Counted from the first letter of the stretch, positions 1-8,708 are shown. The stretch is 64,000 nt of DNA from Methyloferula stellata AR4 (GCF_000385335.1 NZ_ARWA01000001.1:2248001-2312000); one strand, 5' to 3'. A program made the numbers and translations. Notes: generated from the letters alone by a model not told the origin.

Positions 1-1
1 G

Positions 2-553
2 CCGCGTGCCGAGCAGGTTTTGGATCTGCCGCGGCCGATTTTCCTGTTTGTCGGGCGGATCGCCGTCGAGAAAAATGTCGAGGCCTTCCTGCGCCTGGAA
101 CTGCCGGGCTCGAAAGTCGTGGTCGGAGACGGCCCCATGCTTGGACAGTTGAAGGCGGCTTTTCCGGAAGCCCATTTCATGGGGCCGCAGCAGGGCGAAG
201 AGCTGGCGCGGACCTATGCCTCCTCGGATGTCTTCGTGTTTCCGAGTCTGACGGATACGTTCGGCATCGTTCTTCTCGAAGCGCTTGCCTCCGGCCTGCC
301 GGTCGCCGCCTATCCGGTGATGGGCCCGCTCGACGTGATCGGGGAATCGAAAGCGGGGGTGCTCGATCACGATCTGCAGCGGGCGGCGTTGGCCGCTCTC
401 GAAATCCCGCGCGAGTTGTGCCGGGCGCATGCCACGACCTTCACCTGGAAGCGCAGCGCGGCCCAGTTCTTCGGGAATATCCATACTGTTCTGGGGCCGG
501 CCGGCCGGCTTCGGAAACGCAAGCCCGTGGTCGCCTGGGGCCGCCCCGCTTGA
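2..553 (+). CDS. Glycosyltransferase, GT4-like family, 3' part only
   Basis: Carboxy-terminal part of a GT-B retaining glycosyltransferase; the reading frame is open to the left edge, so the start lies outside the window. The first visible residues give the usual second-domain opening (FLFVGRIAVEKN), where the nucleotide-sugar site begins. The ED-type acceptor motif follows as a stretch ending FGIVLLEALASGLPV, with the two glutamates spaced as in the EX7E motif. It resembles alphaproteobacterial sugar transferases that act on lipids, but donor and acceptor cannot be read from the sequence. It ends 36 bases before a PHO box that drives the next gene. A role in phosphate-starvation lipid remodelling is possible, but only by position. 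Confidence 0.8.
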   Translation, partial: PRAEQVLDLPRPIFLFVGRIAVEKNVEAFLRLELPGSKVVVGDGPMLGQLKAAFPEAHFMGPQQGEELARTYASSDVFVFPSLTDTFGIVLLEALASGLPVAAYPVMGPLDVIGESKAGVLDHDLQRAALAALEIPRELCRAHATTFTWKRSAAQFFGNIHTVLGPAGRLRKRKPVVAWGRPA

Positions 554-588
554 ACCGGGCTTTTGACAGCTATTTTACTGACAACAAT

Positions 589-606
589 CTGTCATTGAAC
601 TGTCAC
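589..606 (+). promoter_or_regulatory. PHO box upstream of pstS
   Basis: The 18 bases CTGTCATTGAACTGTCAC are two direct 7-mers (CTGTCAT, CTGTCAC) 11 bases apart, which is the PhoB-binding arrangement (7-4-7). A TATAGT at 612-617 is a possible -10 element. The box lies 104 bases before the pstS start codon. Activation by phosphorylated PhoB under phosphate limitation is the expected outcome for this promoter type. Confidence 0.9.
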
Positions 607-709
607 TACCCTATAGTAGCACCGTTGAATGGGTCGGGCCCCATTGCCGCATCGCTTGCGCTGTTTCATCCGTCCAGCTCGATCCGTTCAACAGCCGAAG
701 AGGCATCAC

Positions 710-1753
710 ATGCAATCAACACGTTTTTTGAGAACCGCTGTTCTGGCGCTCGCCATGGGCGTGAGCGCGATTGCGCAAGCCGCTGATATTACAGGGGCTG
801 GCGCGACTTTCCCTTATCCGATCTACGCCAAATGGGCAGATGCCTATAAAAAGGAAACGGGCAACGGCCTCAATTATCAATCGATCGGCTCGGGCGGTGG
901 TATCAAGCAGATCAAGGCCCAGACGGTGACCTTCGGCGCCAGCGATGCGCCATTGAAGGGCGACGAGCTCGCGGCCAGCAATCTGGTTCAATGGCCGATG
1001 GTCATGGGCGGCATCGTGCCCGTCGTCAACATCGACGGCATCGCACCTGGCGAACTCGTGCTCGACGGTCCGATGCTCGCCAAGATCTTCCTCGGCGAAA
1101 TCAAGACCTGGGATGACCCGGCGATCAAGAAGCTCAATCCCAGCGCCAAATTGCCGTCGGCTGCGATCGCCGTCGTGCATCGCTCGGACGGTTCGGGCAC
1201 GACCTTCAATTTCACCAATTATCTGTCCAAAGTGTCGGCGGATTGGAAAGCCAAGGTCGGCGAGAATACCTCGGTTGAATGGCCGGCTGGCATCGGCGCC
1301 AAGGGCAACGAAGGCGTCGCCAATAATGTGATGCAGACCAAGGGCTCGATCGGCTATGTCGAATTCGCCTATGCGAAGCAAAACAAGCTGACCTATACCG
1401 GCTTGGTCAACAAGGAAGGCAAGAACGTCGAGCCGACCATGGCGTCCTTCCAAGCCGCCGCCGCCAACGCGGATTGGGCCAATGCGCCCGGCTTCTACCA
1501 GATCCTCACGGATCAGCCCGGCGCGGCCTCTTGGCCGATCACGGCTGCGACCTTCATCCTGATGCAAAAGAAGCCGCAGGACCTCGCCGCCGCCACTGAA
1601 GCGCTCAAGTTCTTCAGTTGGGCCTATGCGAAGGGCGACAAGATGGCTGAAGAGCTTGACTACATCCCGCTTCCCGACAATGTCGTCGCTCTGGTGAAAA
1701 AGACCTGGGCGGCCGACCTCAAGGGCAGCGACGGCAAGCCCTTGCTGAATTAA
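710..1753 (+). CDS. pstS: Phosphate ABC transporter substrate-binding protein PstS
   Basis: Periplasmic phosphate-binding protein of the high-affinity Pst transporter, 347 residues, usual size. The ATG at 710 follows an AAGAGG ribosome site. An earlier in-frame start at 629 would put an unlikely arginine-rich extension before the signal peptide. Residues 1-24 form a signal peptide ending AQA. The family motif [11 protein letters not shown] follows directly, and a central [10 protein letters not shown] segment supplies serine, glycine and threonine groups of the phosphate pocket. It heads pstS-pstC-pstA and is preceded by a clear PHO box. The stop is followed by a GC-rich hairpin that may favour excess PstS over the membrane subunits. 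Confidence 0.95.
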   Translation: MQSTRFLRTAVLALAMGVSAIAQAADITGAGATFPYPIYAKWADAYKKETGNGLNYQSIGSGGGIKQIKAQTVTFGASDAPLKGDELAASNLVQWPMVMGGIVPVVNIDGIAPGELVLDGPMLAKIFLGEIKTWDDPAIKKLNPSAKLPSAAIAVVHRSDGSGTTFNFTNYLSKVSADWKAKVGENTSVEWPAGIGAKGNEGVANNVMQTKGSIGYVEFAYAKQNKLTYTGLVNKEGKNVEPTMASFQAAAANADWANAPGFYQILTDQPGAASWPITAATFILMQKKPQDLAAATEALKFFSWAYAKGDKMAEELDYIPLPDNVVALVKKTWAADLKGSDGKPLLN

Positions 1754-1769
1754 TAAGGTCTTGAAAGCG

Positions 1770-1801
1770 GCAAGCCGCGGACATGCGTCTCCGCGGCTTG
1801 C
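1770..1801 (+). terminator. Intercistronic hairpin between pstS and pstC
   Basis: Perfect 12-bp arms GCAAGCCGCGGA (1770-1781) and TCCGCGGCTTGC (1790-1801) flank an 8-base loop. No T-run follows, so it is more likely an mRNA-stabilising or partially terminating element than a full rho-independent terminator. Confidence 0.6.
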
Positions 1802-1877
1802 TTCTCTGAGGACGATGTGGACCCTTAATTTGATATCCTGCCGTTCCTTCGTTCTTCTCTGATATACGGACCGTAGT

Positions 1878-2873
1878 TTGGCTGACCTCACCATCGACAC
1901 CTATACGATGCAGCTCGACAAAGAGCATAAGCGTGCTCGGGTTTTCACCCGATTCCGGCTGAGCGATGGGCTTTTCCGGCGTTGCACATTTTCTGCGGTC
2001 ATGCTCGTCTTGGCCCTTCTCGGCGGCGTCATGATTGCGCTGGCCTATGGTTCGCTTCCTGCGTTCCAGGCCTTCGGCTTTGGTTTTTTCGTCACCGAGG
2101 TTTGGAACCCGGTCACCGATAAATTCGGCGCGCTGGCCCCGATCTACGGTACCGTTGTCACATCACTTATCGCCATGCTCATTGCCGTCCCTGTCGGCAT
2201 CGGAAGCGCGATTTTCCTGACCGAACTTTGCCCGCAATCGCTGCGGCGGCCGATCGGCGTTGCGATCGAACTACTCGCTGCGATTCCCTCGATCATTTAC
2301 GGCCTCTGGGGCCTTTTCATTCTTGCGCCCTTCCTGCAGCAGTATGTCCAGCCAGCCCTCATTTCGCTTTTCGGCAACATCCCGATCCTGTCGACGCTTT
2401 TCGCCGGGCCGCCTTATGGAATCGGCATTCTGACGGCCGGCTTCGTTCTGGCCATTATGGTGCTTCCGTTCATCACCTCGATCTCGCGCGATGTTTTCGA
2501 GACGGTGCCGCCGGTCTTGAAAGAGGCGGGCTATGGCCTCGGCTGCACCACCTGGGAAGTCTCGCGGAACGTGGTGCTGCCTTACACGGGCGTTGGCGTG
2601 ATCGGCGGGATCATGCTCGGTCTTGGGCGCGCGCTCGGCGAAACCATGGCGGTCACTTTCGTTATCGGCAATGCGCATCGAATCTCCGGATCCATACTGG
2701 CCCCCGGAACGACGATCTCGGCGTCGATCGCCAATGAATTCACCGAGGCCGTCGGCGACCTTTACACGTCGGCTTTGATCGAACTTGGCTTCATTCTGTT
2801 CATCATTACCTTCATCGTCTTGGCGATCTCGCGGTTCTTGCTCTTGCGCATCGAACAGAAAAAGGGCGTTTGA
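1878..2873 (+). CDS. pstC: Phosphate ABC transporter permease PstC
   Basis: One of the two membrane subunits of the Pst phosphate importer, 331 residues with about six membrane spans. The segment from residue ~90 onward contains the binding-protein-dependent permease domain. A conserved cytoplasmic loop near residue 210-230 (KEAGYGLGCTTWEV) is where the ATPase subunit docks. The TTG at 1878 is the longest supported start; an internal ATG at 1908 is possible and would shorten only the hydrophilic amino end. pstA follows after 3 bases, so the two are surely cotranscribed. The partner ATPase gene pstB is not in this window. Confidence 0.92.
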   Translation: MADLTIDTYTMQLDKEHKRARVFTRFRLSDGLFRRCTFSAVMLVLALLGGVMIALAYGSLPAFQAFGFGFFVTEVWNPVTDKFGALAPIYGTVVTSLIAMLIAVPVGIGSAIFLTELCPQSLRRPIGVAIELLAAIPSIIYGLWGLFILAPFLQQYVQPALISLFGNIPILSTLFAGPPYGIGILTAGFVLAIMVLPFITSISRDVFETVPPVLKEAGYGLGCTTWEVSRNVVLPYTGVGVIGGIMLGLGRALGETMAVTFVIGNAHRISGSILAPGTTISASIANEFTEAVGDLYTSALIELGFILFIITFIVLAISRFLLLRIEQKKGV

Positions 2874-2876
2874 ACC

Positions 2877-3716
2877 ATGTCCCGTTACGCGCAGCGCCGG
2901 CGTCTCAATTTCTTCTCGATCGGCCTTTGCTATGCAGCGGCGGCCTTCGGGCTTGGTTTTCTATTGCTGATCCTCATCGCCCTTGTCGGGAAGGGCGTGC
3001 GAGGCTTCTCGCTCGATCTCTTCACGCAGATGACCCCGCCACCCGGAAGCAAGGGCGGTCTCCTCAATGCCATTTATGGCAGTCTCATCATGACCTTCCT
3101 CGGTGTCGCCATAGGGACGCCGTTGGGCATGCTGGCCGGCACCTACATGGCCGAATATGGCCGCGGCACGAAACTGACCTTTATCGTGCGCTTCATCAAC
3201 GACATCCTGCTCAGCGCGCCTTCGATCGTCATTGGCCTTTTCGTTTACGAGATCATGGTCTCGAAAATGGGCCATTTCTCCGGCATCGCCGGCGCCGTCG
3301 CCCTTGCGATCATCGTGATACCGGTCGTCGTGCGGACAACCGAAGACATGCTGCTGCTCGTCCCCGCGCAGATGCGGGAGGCGGCGACGGCGCTTGGCCT
3401 GCCGCGTTTTCATGTGATCACCAAGATCGCCTATAAGGCCGCGAGCGCCGGCCTCGTGACCGGTATCCTCCTGGCGATCGCCCGCGCCAGCGGCGAGACG
3501 GCGCCCTTGCTTTTCACGGCGCTGAACAATCAATTCTTCAGCTCCAACCTCAACGCGCCCATGGCCAGCCTGCCGGTCATTATTTTCCAGTTTGCGTTGA
3601 GCCCCTATGCGGACTGGCAGCAACTGGCCTGGTCAGGCGCGCTGATTGTCACCGCCGCTGTTCTTTGTCTTTCCATCGCAGCGCGCGTGCTCGCCCGCAA
3701 GGGGGTGGGCGGATGA
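2877..3716 (+). CDS. pstA: Phosphate ABC transporter permease PstA
   Basis: Second membrane subunit of the Pst importer, 279 residues with six predicted spans. The permease signature loop ([15 protein letters not shown]) occurs around residues 165-180. The gene begins 3 bases after pstC, consistent with stoichiometric expression. In most bacteria pstB and phoU come next; here 94 noncoding bases and then a PhoB-like regulator follow, so the transporter must use an ATPase encoded elsewhere. Confidence 0.93.
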   Translation: MSRYAQRRRLNFFSIGLCYAAAAFGLGFLLLILIALVGKGVRGFSLDLFTQMTPPPGSKGGLLNAIYGSLIMTFLGVAIGTPLGMLAGTYMAEYGRGTKLTFIVRFINDILLSAPSIVIGLFVYEIMVSKMGHFSGIAGAVALAIIVIPVVVRTTEDMLLLVPAQMREAATALGLPRFHVITKIAYKAASAGLVTGILLAIARASGETAPLLFTALNNQFFSSNLNAPMASLPVIIFQFALSPYADWQQLAWSGALIVTAAVLCLSIAARVLARKGVGG

Positions 3717-3810
3717 ATGACGGAATGAAAATGCTCGGGTCCTTTAACGCGTCTCATGCGTCGGTCTTATCGCCCTCTGCGCCTGTCTCAGCTTGGAAAG
3801 TGACTTCGGC

Positions 3811-4560
3811 ATGAATGATACTCGCACCCGGCAAACGCGCGGGATTTCGTCCGGGGGCGCGCCGCGCGTCCTTGTGGTCGAGGATGAGGCAGCGCTCGGT
3901 CTGCTTCTCACCTATAATCTCGAAGCCCAGGGTTTCGACGTCGAATGCGTCGAACGTGGCGACGACGCGGAACTGCGCCTGAGCGAAGCGCCGCCCGATC
4001 TCGTCATCCTCGACTGGATGCTGCCGGGCGTTTCGGGGCTCGAAATCTGCCGCCGCCTGCGCGCGCGGGAAAGCACGAGATCGCTGCCGGTCATTATGCT
4101 GACCGCACGCGGCGAAGAGGGCGAACGCGTGCGCGGCCTCTCCGTCGGGGCGGATGACTATGTGGTAAAGCCCTTTTCTGTGCCGGAGCTTTTGGCGCGG
4201 GTGCGCGCCTTGTTGCGACGGGTGCATCCGGCGCGGATCGCGCCTTTGCTTTCGATCGGCGATTTGGAGCTTGATCGCGGCACGTGGCGGGTGCGCCGCG
4301 GCGGCCGCTCGCTTCACATCGGCCCGACGGAATTTCGCCTTCTCGAATGTCTCATGGAGCGGCCTGGGCAGATTTTCTCGCGGGCACAATTGCTCGACAG
4401 TGTCTGGGGCCACGCGGCCGAAATCGACGAGCGAACCGTCGATGTTCATGTCGGACGGTTGCGCAAGGCTCTGTCACAGCCGGATGAGGAAGATCCGATC
4501 CGTACCGTCCGCGGCGCGGGCTATGGTTTCGATGAAACCTTCGGCAAGGTGAGGAATTAG
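3811..4560 (+). CDS. phoB: PhoB-like OmpR-family response regulator
   Basis: DNA-binding response regulator, 249 residues. The receiver domain spans about residues 18-135: acidic pair E24-D25, phosphoacceptor D68 in VILDWMLPG, a conserved threonine in MLTARG and a lysine in VVKPFS. The carboxy-terminal winged helix (about 150-245) contains RTVDVHVGRLR and the closing RGAGYGF typical of OmpR/PhoB proteins. ATG 3811 is preferred to a TTG at 3793. Position directly after pstSCA and receiver similarity make PhoB, the activator of the phosphate regulon, the best call. No sensor kinase phoR is beside it. Confidence 0.85.
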   Translation: MNDTRTRQTRGISSGGAPRVLVVEDEAALGLLLTYNLEAQGFDVECVERGDDAELRLSEAPPDLVILDWMLPGVSGLEICRRLRARESTRSLPVIMLTARGEEGERVRGLSVGADDYVVKPFSVPELLARVRALLRRVHPARIAPLLSIGDLELDRGTWRVRRGGRSLHIGPTEFRLLECLMERPGQIFSRAQLLDSVWGHAAEIDERTVDVHVGRLRKALSQPDEEDPIRTVRGAGYGFDETFGKVRN

Positions 4561-4667
4561 ATTTTTGTAGCTAAAGCGTTCATGATGAGGGGCGGCCCGC
4601 GAGTCCTCGAAACGCGCGGCGCCCTGACAGCAGTCACTTCGGATATTGGTCGAGTATATCGGACGAC

Positions 4668-5882
4668 ATGACCTTTACGATCATCATGCTCGCAGTCGCG
4701 GGGCTTCTGCTCTTCCTCCAATATTTGACGGCCTTTCTGGCCTGGCTGCGTTGTCGTCCGTCGCGCGGCCGGCGCGACGCTCTGGCCTTGGAGAAGGTGG
4801 ACACGTTTCCAGCGATCAGCCTGGTCCGGCCGCTGTGCGGGCTCGAGAGTTTTTCGGGCGACACGCTGCGCAGTTCTTTCACGTTGAGCTATCCGTCCTA
4901 CGAACTGCTTTTTTGCGTCGCCGATCCATCGGATCCGATCATCCCTTGGGTGAGAGCGGCCATGCGCACCTATCCCGAGGTGCCGAGCCAGCTCATCATC
5001 GGCGACGAGAAGATCAGCATCAATCCAAAGCTGAACAATATGGTGCGCGGCTGGCAGACGGCACGCTTCGACCGGATCGCCTTTATCGACAGCAATGTCC
5101 TTCTCGCCCCCGACTTTTTGCAGAGCCTGATTCATGCGCTGCGCGACGATACAGGCGTCGTCTCGGCGCCGCCGATCGGGCTTTCGCCGCGCGGGTTCTG
5201 GGCGCATCTCGAATGCGCCTTCCTCAATACCTATGAGGCGCGCTGGCAATATGCGGCGGATGCTTTTGCGATGGGCTTCGCGCAAGGCAAGACCCTGTTT
5301 TTCCGCCGCTCCGAATTGGAGAGCGGCTTCATGGAGCTCGCGGATGAACCGGCCGAAGACGCGGCCTCGACCAAAATGGTGCGCCGGCGGGGCCTGAAGG
5401 CACGCCTTGCCATGCCTTCGTCGCAGCCACTCGGCGAAAGAAGCGTCAAGGATGTGTGGTCGCGGCAATTGCGCTGGGCGCGGTTGCGGCGCGTGACGTT
5501 CCCGATGGAGTTCGTCCCGGAAATTCTGACCGGAGCTGCGGTGCCGCTTCTGGCTTTGGCGCTTGCGGCCTATACGGCGGGTTTTTCGGTACCGCTCGCC
5601 GTTCTTCTCTATATTTTGGCGTGGTACGCGCCCGAGATCATCTTGGCGAAGCTCTGTCGCTGGCCGATCAACCCTTCTCTCGCGTTGGCGCTTCCTTTGC
5701 GCGACGGCATGATTCCGGCGCTATGGGTCGCGGCTTGGATGGGCCGCAACTTTACGTGGCGCGGCAATGGAATCGAGGTCGATGCGGCGAGCCCGCGCGG
5801 GTTTCGGCCGCGCGCCGCGACTTCGACAAAGCTCGTCTGGAAGCGGGTTCGGACGTCCTGGGATCGCGCCTTTCCGCGCTGA
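4668..5882 (+). CDS. Ceramide glucosyltransferase-like GT21 enzyme
   Basis: Membrane-bound inverting glycosyltransferase, 404 residues, of the ceramide glucosyltransferase family (GT21), which also holds HpnI. An amino-terminal span (residues 1-22) precedes the catalytic domain. Visible motifs are the D1 region CVADPSD, the D2 region FIDSNV, and the QXXRW-type motif RQLRWARLRR near residue 265. Three or four hydrophobic segments follow. Likely product is a glycosylated sphingolipid or other lipid; the lipid acceptor is not determinable here. An HpnK-like deacetylase, the usual partner of HpnI, is 16 kb away, and hopanoid genes are not adjacent, so HpnI itself is not claimed. Confidence 0.82.
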   Translation: MTFTIIMLAVAGLLLFLQYLTAFLAWLRCRPSRGRRDALALEKVDTFPAISLVRPLCGLESFSGDTLRSSFTLSYPSYELLFCVADPSDPIIPWVRAAMRTYPEVPSQLIIGDEKISINPKLNNMVRGWQTARFDRIAFIDSNVLLAPDFLQSLIHALRDDTGVVSAPPIGLSPRGFWAHLECAFLNTYEARWQYAADAFAMGFAQGKTLFFRRSELESGFMELADEPAEDAASTKMVRRRGLKARLAMPSSQPLGERSVKDVWSRQLRWARLRRVTFPMEFVPEILTGAAVPLLALALAAYTAGFSVPLAVLLYILAWYAPEIILAKLCRWPINPSLALALPLRDGMIPALWVAAWMGRNFTWRGNGIEVDAASPRGFRPRAATSTKLVWKRVRTSWDRAFPR

Positions 5883-6085
5883 ATCGCAACTTCAAGCGCG
5901 TTGCTCAAGCCTTTGTTTCAAAGACTATTTTTTCCGAAAAGTCGGGCCCACTTTCCCGGATGATGCTTTAATTCAAGCCGCACAGCATTTGGCTTGACGC
6001 ATTGCTGTGTCGGAAAGCTCCTTGGATGCGCGGATCAAGTTCGCGCATGACGCCTTCTGACAATTCTATCGGAAGATCCGATGTT

Positions 6086-6457
6086 CTAGCGTTCTTTCTG
6101 TGCGTGCCAGCGGCCACCGCATTGCTGCGTCGGAACCGACCAGGCGCCCTGGCCGGATGCGCCTCTCAAGCGTCCTGAGACATGCGCAACGTCCGTTCCG
6201 CGATGGAAGGCGAAAGAGACGACACCATCCCCGCCGACGCGGCCAAAGGGCTGAACCGCGCTGTCGCTCGTAGCGACAATGAGACCATCGGACACGGTCA
6301 CAGAGCCGCTCGCCGTCCTTTGGCAGTCGCCCACGTCCGTCGTGGCGTCGATCCGATAGGTGCCATCATAATTGGTCGCCGCAAAAGCAGGCAGGCTCAC
6401 TGCGGCCACGAGCGTCAAAGCGAGGCCAACGTGTAAAAAACGCGAAGATTTCATCAT
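6086..6457 (-). CDS. Small secreted protein of unknown function
   Basis: A 123-residue protein with a signal peptide (MMKSSRFLHV start, hydrophobic core, cut near AFAAT). The mature part, about 95 residues, is rich in glycine, serine and threonine. It carries two cysteines (DVGDCQ and QQCGGRW) that could form a disulfide, suggesting a small beta-rich periplasmic domain. The start at 6457 is chosen because it opens the signal peptide; the frame continues upstream without coding character. No family is recognised. Confidence 0.6.
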   Translation of the reverse strand: MMKSSRFLHVGLALTLVAAVSLPAFAATNYDGTYRIDATTDVGDCQRTASGSVTVSDGLIVATSDSAVQPFGRVGGDGVVSFAFHRGTDVAHVSGRLRGASGQGAWSVPTQQCGGRWHAQKER

Positions 6458-6858
6458 CGGAACGGCTTGGACCAGGACGTGAAGGGGACGAAAAGCGCGA
6501 ATTGGCTTTCCACCGGTAGCATATGCCGCAAAAGCCCTGTGCGATGCAACAGGCGTCATGACGCGCCTGGGAGAAAGTCGGGGCCTGGCGCTAAACTCTT
6601 GCAGTCCTGGACTTTTCCATCGAGGCTTCTGCGGGCCAGACGGCGAGGGCACTCTCGAAGGTGTCATTTGCGGGTCATTCCGAATTGGATAATCTCTATG
6701 AGATTAAGGCTCAATCTGGCCGCCGCATCAGACGGTCGCACAAGCGACGCATCCCATTCTGTCGAACGTTTCGTTCGGCATATCGTTTTTAACAGAACAA
6801 ACTCGGCACCGCCGGAAAAGGCGGGCTTGTAAGCACCAACCAGGGGTGAGGAAACATT
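6458..6858. other. Divergent intergenic region, 401 bp
   Basis: Noncoding region between a leftward secreted protein and the rightward sorbosone-dehydrogenase-like gene, so it should hold promoters for both. It contains a small perfect inverted repeat CGAACG-TTT-CGTTCG at 6763-6777, about 80 bases before the rightward gene, which could be an operator. A GAGGAAAC ribosome site lies just before 6859. Nothing else is recognised. Confidence 0.4.
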
Positions 6859-8157
6859 ATGGCGCAAGCAAAAACTGCGATTACGATCGTATTGGGCGGC
6901 CTGCTGCTGGCTTCGACCGGTGCTCTGCCGGCAGCCGCGCAAAAGCCGGCGGCGGAGGCACCCGCGCAAGATGCCACGATGAACAAGCTTCAAGACTTCA
7001 AGTCGACCGGCGCGCGCACCATTCCCTCCGTACCTCAAGGCGGCGAAAAGGCGGCGGCGATTAAGAAGACTTTGGAGACCATCAAGCTCCCGCCGGGATT
7101 CAAGATCAGCCTCTATGCGCTCGTGCCGGATGCGCGCATGATCGCGGTCGGGCCGCAGGGCGTCGTCACGTTCGTCTCGACCCGCAAGACGAAGATCTAC
7201 AGTTTGACCGATCGCGGCCACGTGGGCGCTGCCGAGGACGTGCGCGAGTTCGCGCCGACGATCGAGTTCAACAATCCGAACGGGATCTGCTTTTCGAAGG
7301 ACGGGTTCCTGTTCACGGTCGAACAGAACCGGGTGCTGAACTTCCCGGCTGCGGAATTCTTCTACGAGAATCCGGATGTCGCGGTTTCGGAAGTGGTCAA
7401 GCAGGGAGCGCTGATCCCGGCGAGCGAAGAGAGCTTCAACCATTCGGCGCGCGTCTGCCGCGTCGGGCCGGACAACAAGCTCTACATCACGATCGGTCAG
7501 CCTTATAATGTCTACGCGCCCGCCAAATACGATCTCTATTATAAGTTCGGCATGGGCGGCATCATCAGGATGGACCGTGACGGCTCCAACCGCGAGGTTT
7601 TCGCGCATGGCATCCGCAACTCGGTCGGCATGGATTTCGCCGCCGACAAGACATTGTGGTTCACCGACAATCAGGTGGACGGCATGGGCGACGATCAGCC
7701 GCCGGGCGAACTCAATCACGCGACGAAGCCCGGCGAGAATTTCGGCTTCCCCTGGTATGGCGGTGGTCATACCAGGACCGCCGAATATAAGGACCAGACC
7801 CCGCCGGCGGATGTCGTGTTTCCGGTCGTCGAGGAGGCCGCTCACGCCGCCGATCTCGGCATGATGATCTATACGGGCAAGATGTTCCCGAAGGAATATC
7901 AAGGCGCGATCTTCTCCGCGCAACATGGCTCCTGGAACCGCACGGTGCCCGTGGGCGCCCGCGTCATGGTGACGAAGATCGACGCCGAGGGGAAGGCGCC
8001 GGACGGCTCGAAGCCCTTCGCGGAAGGCTGGCTCGACGAGGACGGCGAATATACCGGCCGCCCTGTTGACGTGGAGCAGATGCGCGACGGCTCGCTGCTC
8101 GTCTCGGACGATCTCGCCGGCGCGGTCTATCGCATCACCTATGAAGGCAAGAAGTAG
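6859..8157 (+). CDS. Sorbosone dehydrogenase family (soluble glucose dehydrogenase-like) periplasmic protein
   Basis: Exported six-bladed beta-propeller protein, 432 residues, of the glucose/sorbosone dehydrogenase family, whose characterised members oxidise sugars or aldoses with PQQ. A signal peptide covers residues 1-28 (cut near AAAQ). The propeller begins around residue 75 (LPPGFKISLYA). Typical family segments include NHSARVCRVGPDNKLYI, GMDFAADKTLWFTDN and PGENFGFPWYGGGH. The GAGGAAACATT leader supports ATG 6859. A cytochrome c gene starts 23 bases downstream and is the likely electron acceptor. The substrate is unknown, and PQQ dependence is inferred from the family. Confidence 0.85.
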   Translation: MAQAKTAITIVLGGLLLASTGALPAAAQKPAAEAPAQDATMNKLQDFKSTGARTIPSVPQGGEKAAAIKKTLETIKLPPGFKISLYALVPDARMIAVGPQGVVTFVSTRKTKIYSLTDRGHVGAAEDVREFAPTIEFNNPNGICFSKDGFLFTVEQNRVLNFPAAEFFYENPDVAVSEVVKQGALIPASEESFNHSARVCRVGPDNKLYITIGQPYNVYAPAKYDLYYKFGMGGIIRMDRDGSNREVFAHGIRNSVGMDFAADKTLWFTDNQVDGMGDDQPPGELNHATKPGENFGFPWYGGGHTRTAEYKDQTPPADVVFPVVEEAAHAADLGMMIYTGKMFPKEYQGAIFSAQHGSWNRTVPVGARVMVTKIDAEGKAPDGSKPFAEGWLDEDGEYTGRPVDVEQMRDGSLLVSDDLAGAVYRITYEGKK

Positions 8158-8180
8158 GTCGACCTGCCAAGAGGCATGCG

Positions 8181-8522
8181 GTGCTTAAGATAAAATTCGC
8201 TGCGATAGCCGCCGTTCTGAGTTTGACCGGAACGGCGGTCTATGCCGATGGGTCTGCCGCGAATGGCGCGCAGAAGATCAAAACATTTGGCTGCATCACG
8301 TGTCACGGCCGCGATGGCGTTTCCAAACTAGCGGAAGCTCCGAACCTTGCCGGCCAAGTGCAAATCTATCTCACCTCGGCGCTCCAGGCCTACCGCACGG
8401 GCGGCCGCAAGAATGAGATGATGAATACGGTCGCGGAAAAGCTGACCGATTCCGATATTGCCGATTTGGCCACCTATTATTCGAGCATCGCGGTCAGCGT
8501 CGCGCCGCCGCCGAGACCGTAG
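8181..8522 (+). CDS. Small class I cytochrome c
   Basis: Periplasmic monoheme cytochrome, 113 residues with a signal peptide of about 22 residues. The heme-binding CXXCH is C38-I-T-C41-H42, and M80 or M81 is a candidate distal ligand. The start is a GTG at 8181 with GAGG just upstream; the nearby ATG is out of frame. It is cotranscribed with the preceding dehydrogenase (23-base gap), so it probably carries electrons from it to the respiratory chain. Confidence 0.88.
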   Translation: MLKIKFAAIAAVLSLTGTAVYADGSAANGAQKIKTFGCITCHGRDGVSKLAEAPNLAGQVQIYLTSALQAYRTGGRKNEMMNTVAEKLTDSDIADLATYYSSIAVSVAPPPRP

Positions 8523-8547
8523 TTTGCGCTAGCGCGGCGTCGAAAGA

Positions 8548-8688
8548 CCGTCATTGCGAGCGAAGCAAAGCAATCCAGGACTCAAGCGGTGGCGTGGATT
8601 GCTTCGGAGCCATAGCCCGGCCTTCAGCCGGGCGCTTTTTATTTTCGACGGGCGTGCAAAGCACGCCCTATGGCTCCCGTAATGACGG
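8548..8688. repeat. Nested palindromic intergenic element, 141 bp
   Basis: Terminal arms CCGTCATT (8548-8555) and AATGACGG (8681-8688) enclose further perfect inverted pairs: AAGCAATCC (8568-8576) with GGATTGCTT (8596-8604), and GGAGCCATAG (8606-8615) with CTATGGCTCC (8668-8677). Inside the last pair are two more hairpins. It lies just past a cytochrome gene and resembles composite REP/BIME-type elements of alphaproteobacteria. Confidence 0.7.
8615..8646 (+). terminator. Rho-independent terminator after the cytochrome c gene
   Basis: Stem GCCCGGC / GCCGGGC with loop CTTCA, then GCTTTTTATTTTC. It sits inside the larger palindromic element, which thus supplies the terminator for the dehydrogenase-cytochrome unit. 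Confidence 0.7.
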
Positions 8689-8708
8689 CTCATTGAGCGA
8701 ATCCTGGC

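Noticed and set aside
716-1900. Long open frame antisense to pstS (394 codons)
   Set aside because: Lies opposite a certain gene, has arginine/glycine-rich composition from GC-rich codon bias, and lacks a ribosome site.
4557-5468. 303-codon frame antisense to the GT21 gene
   Set aside because: Antisense shadow; the plus-strand protein has clear glycosyltransferase motifs.
4668-5882. HpnI assignment for the GT21 enzyme
   Set aside because: Family resemblance fits both ceramide glucosyltransferase and HpnI; the hopanoid cluster is absent and hpnK-like gene is distant.
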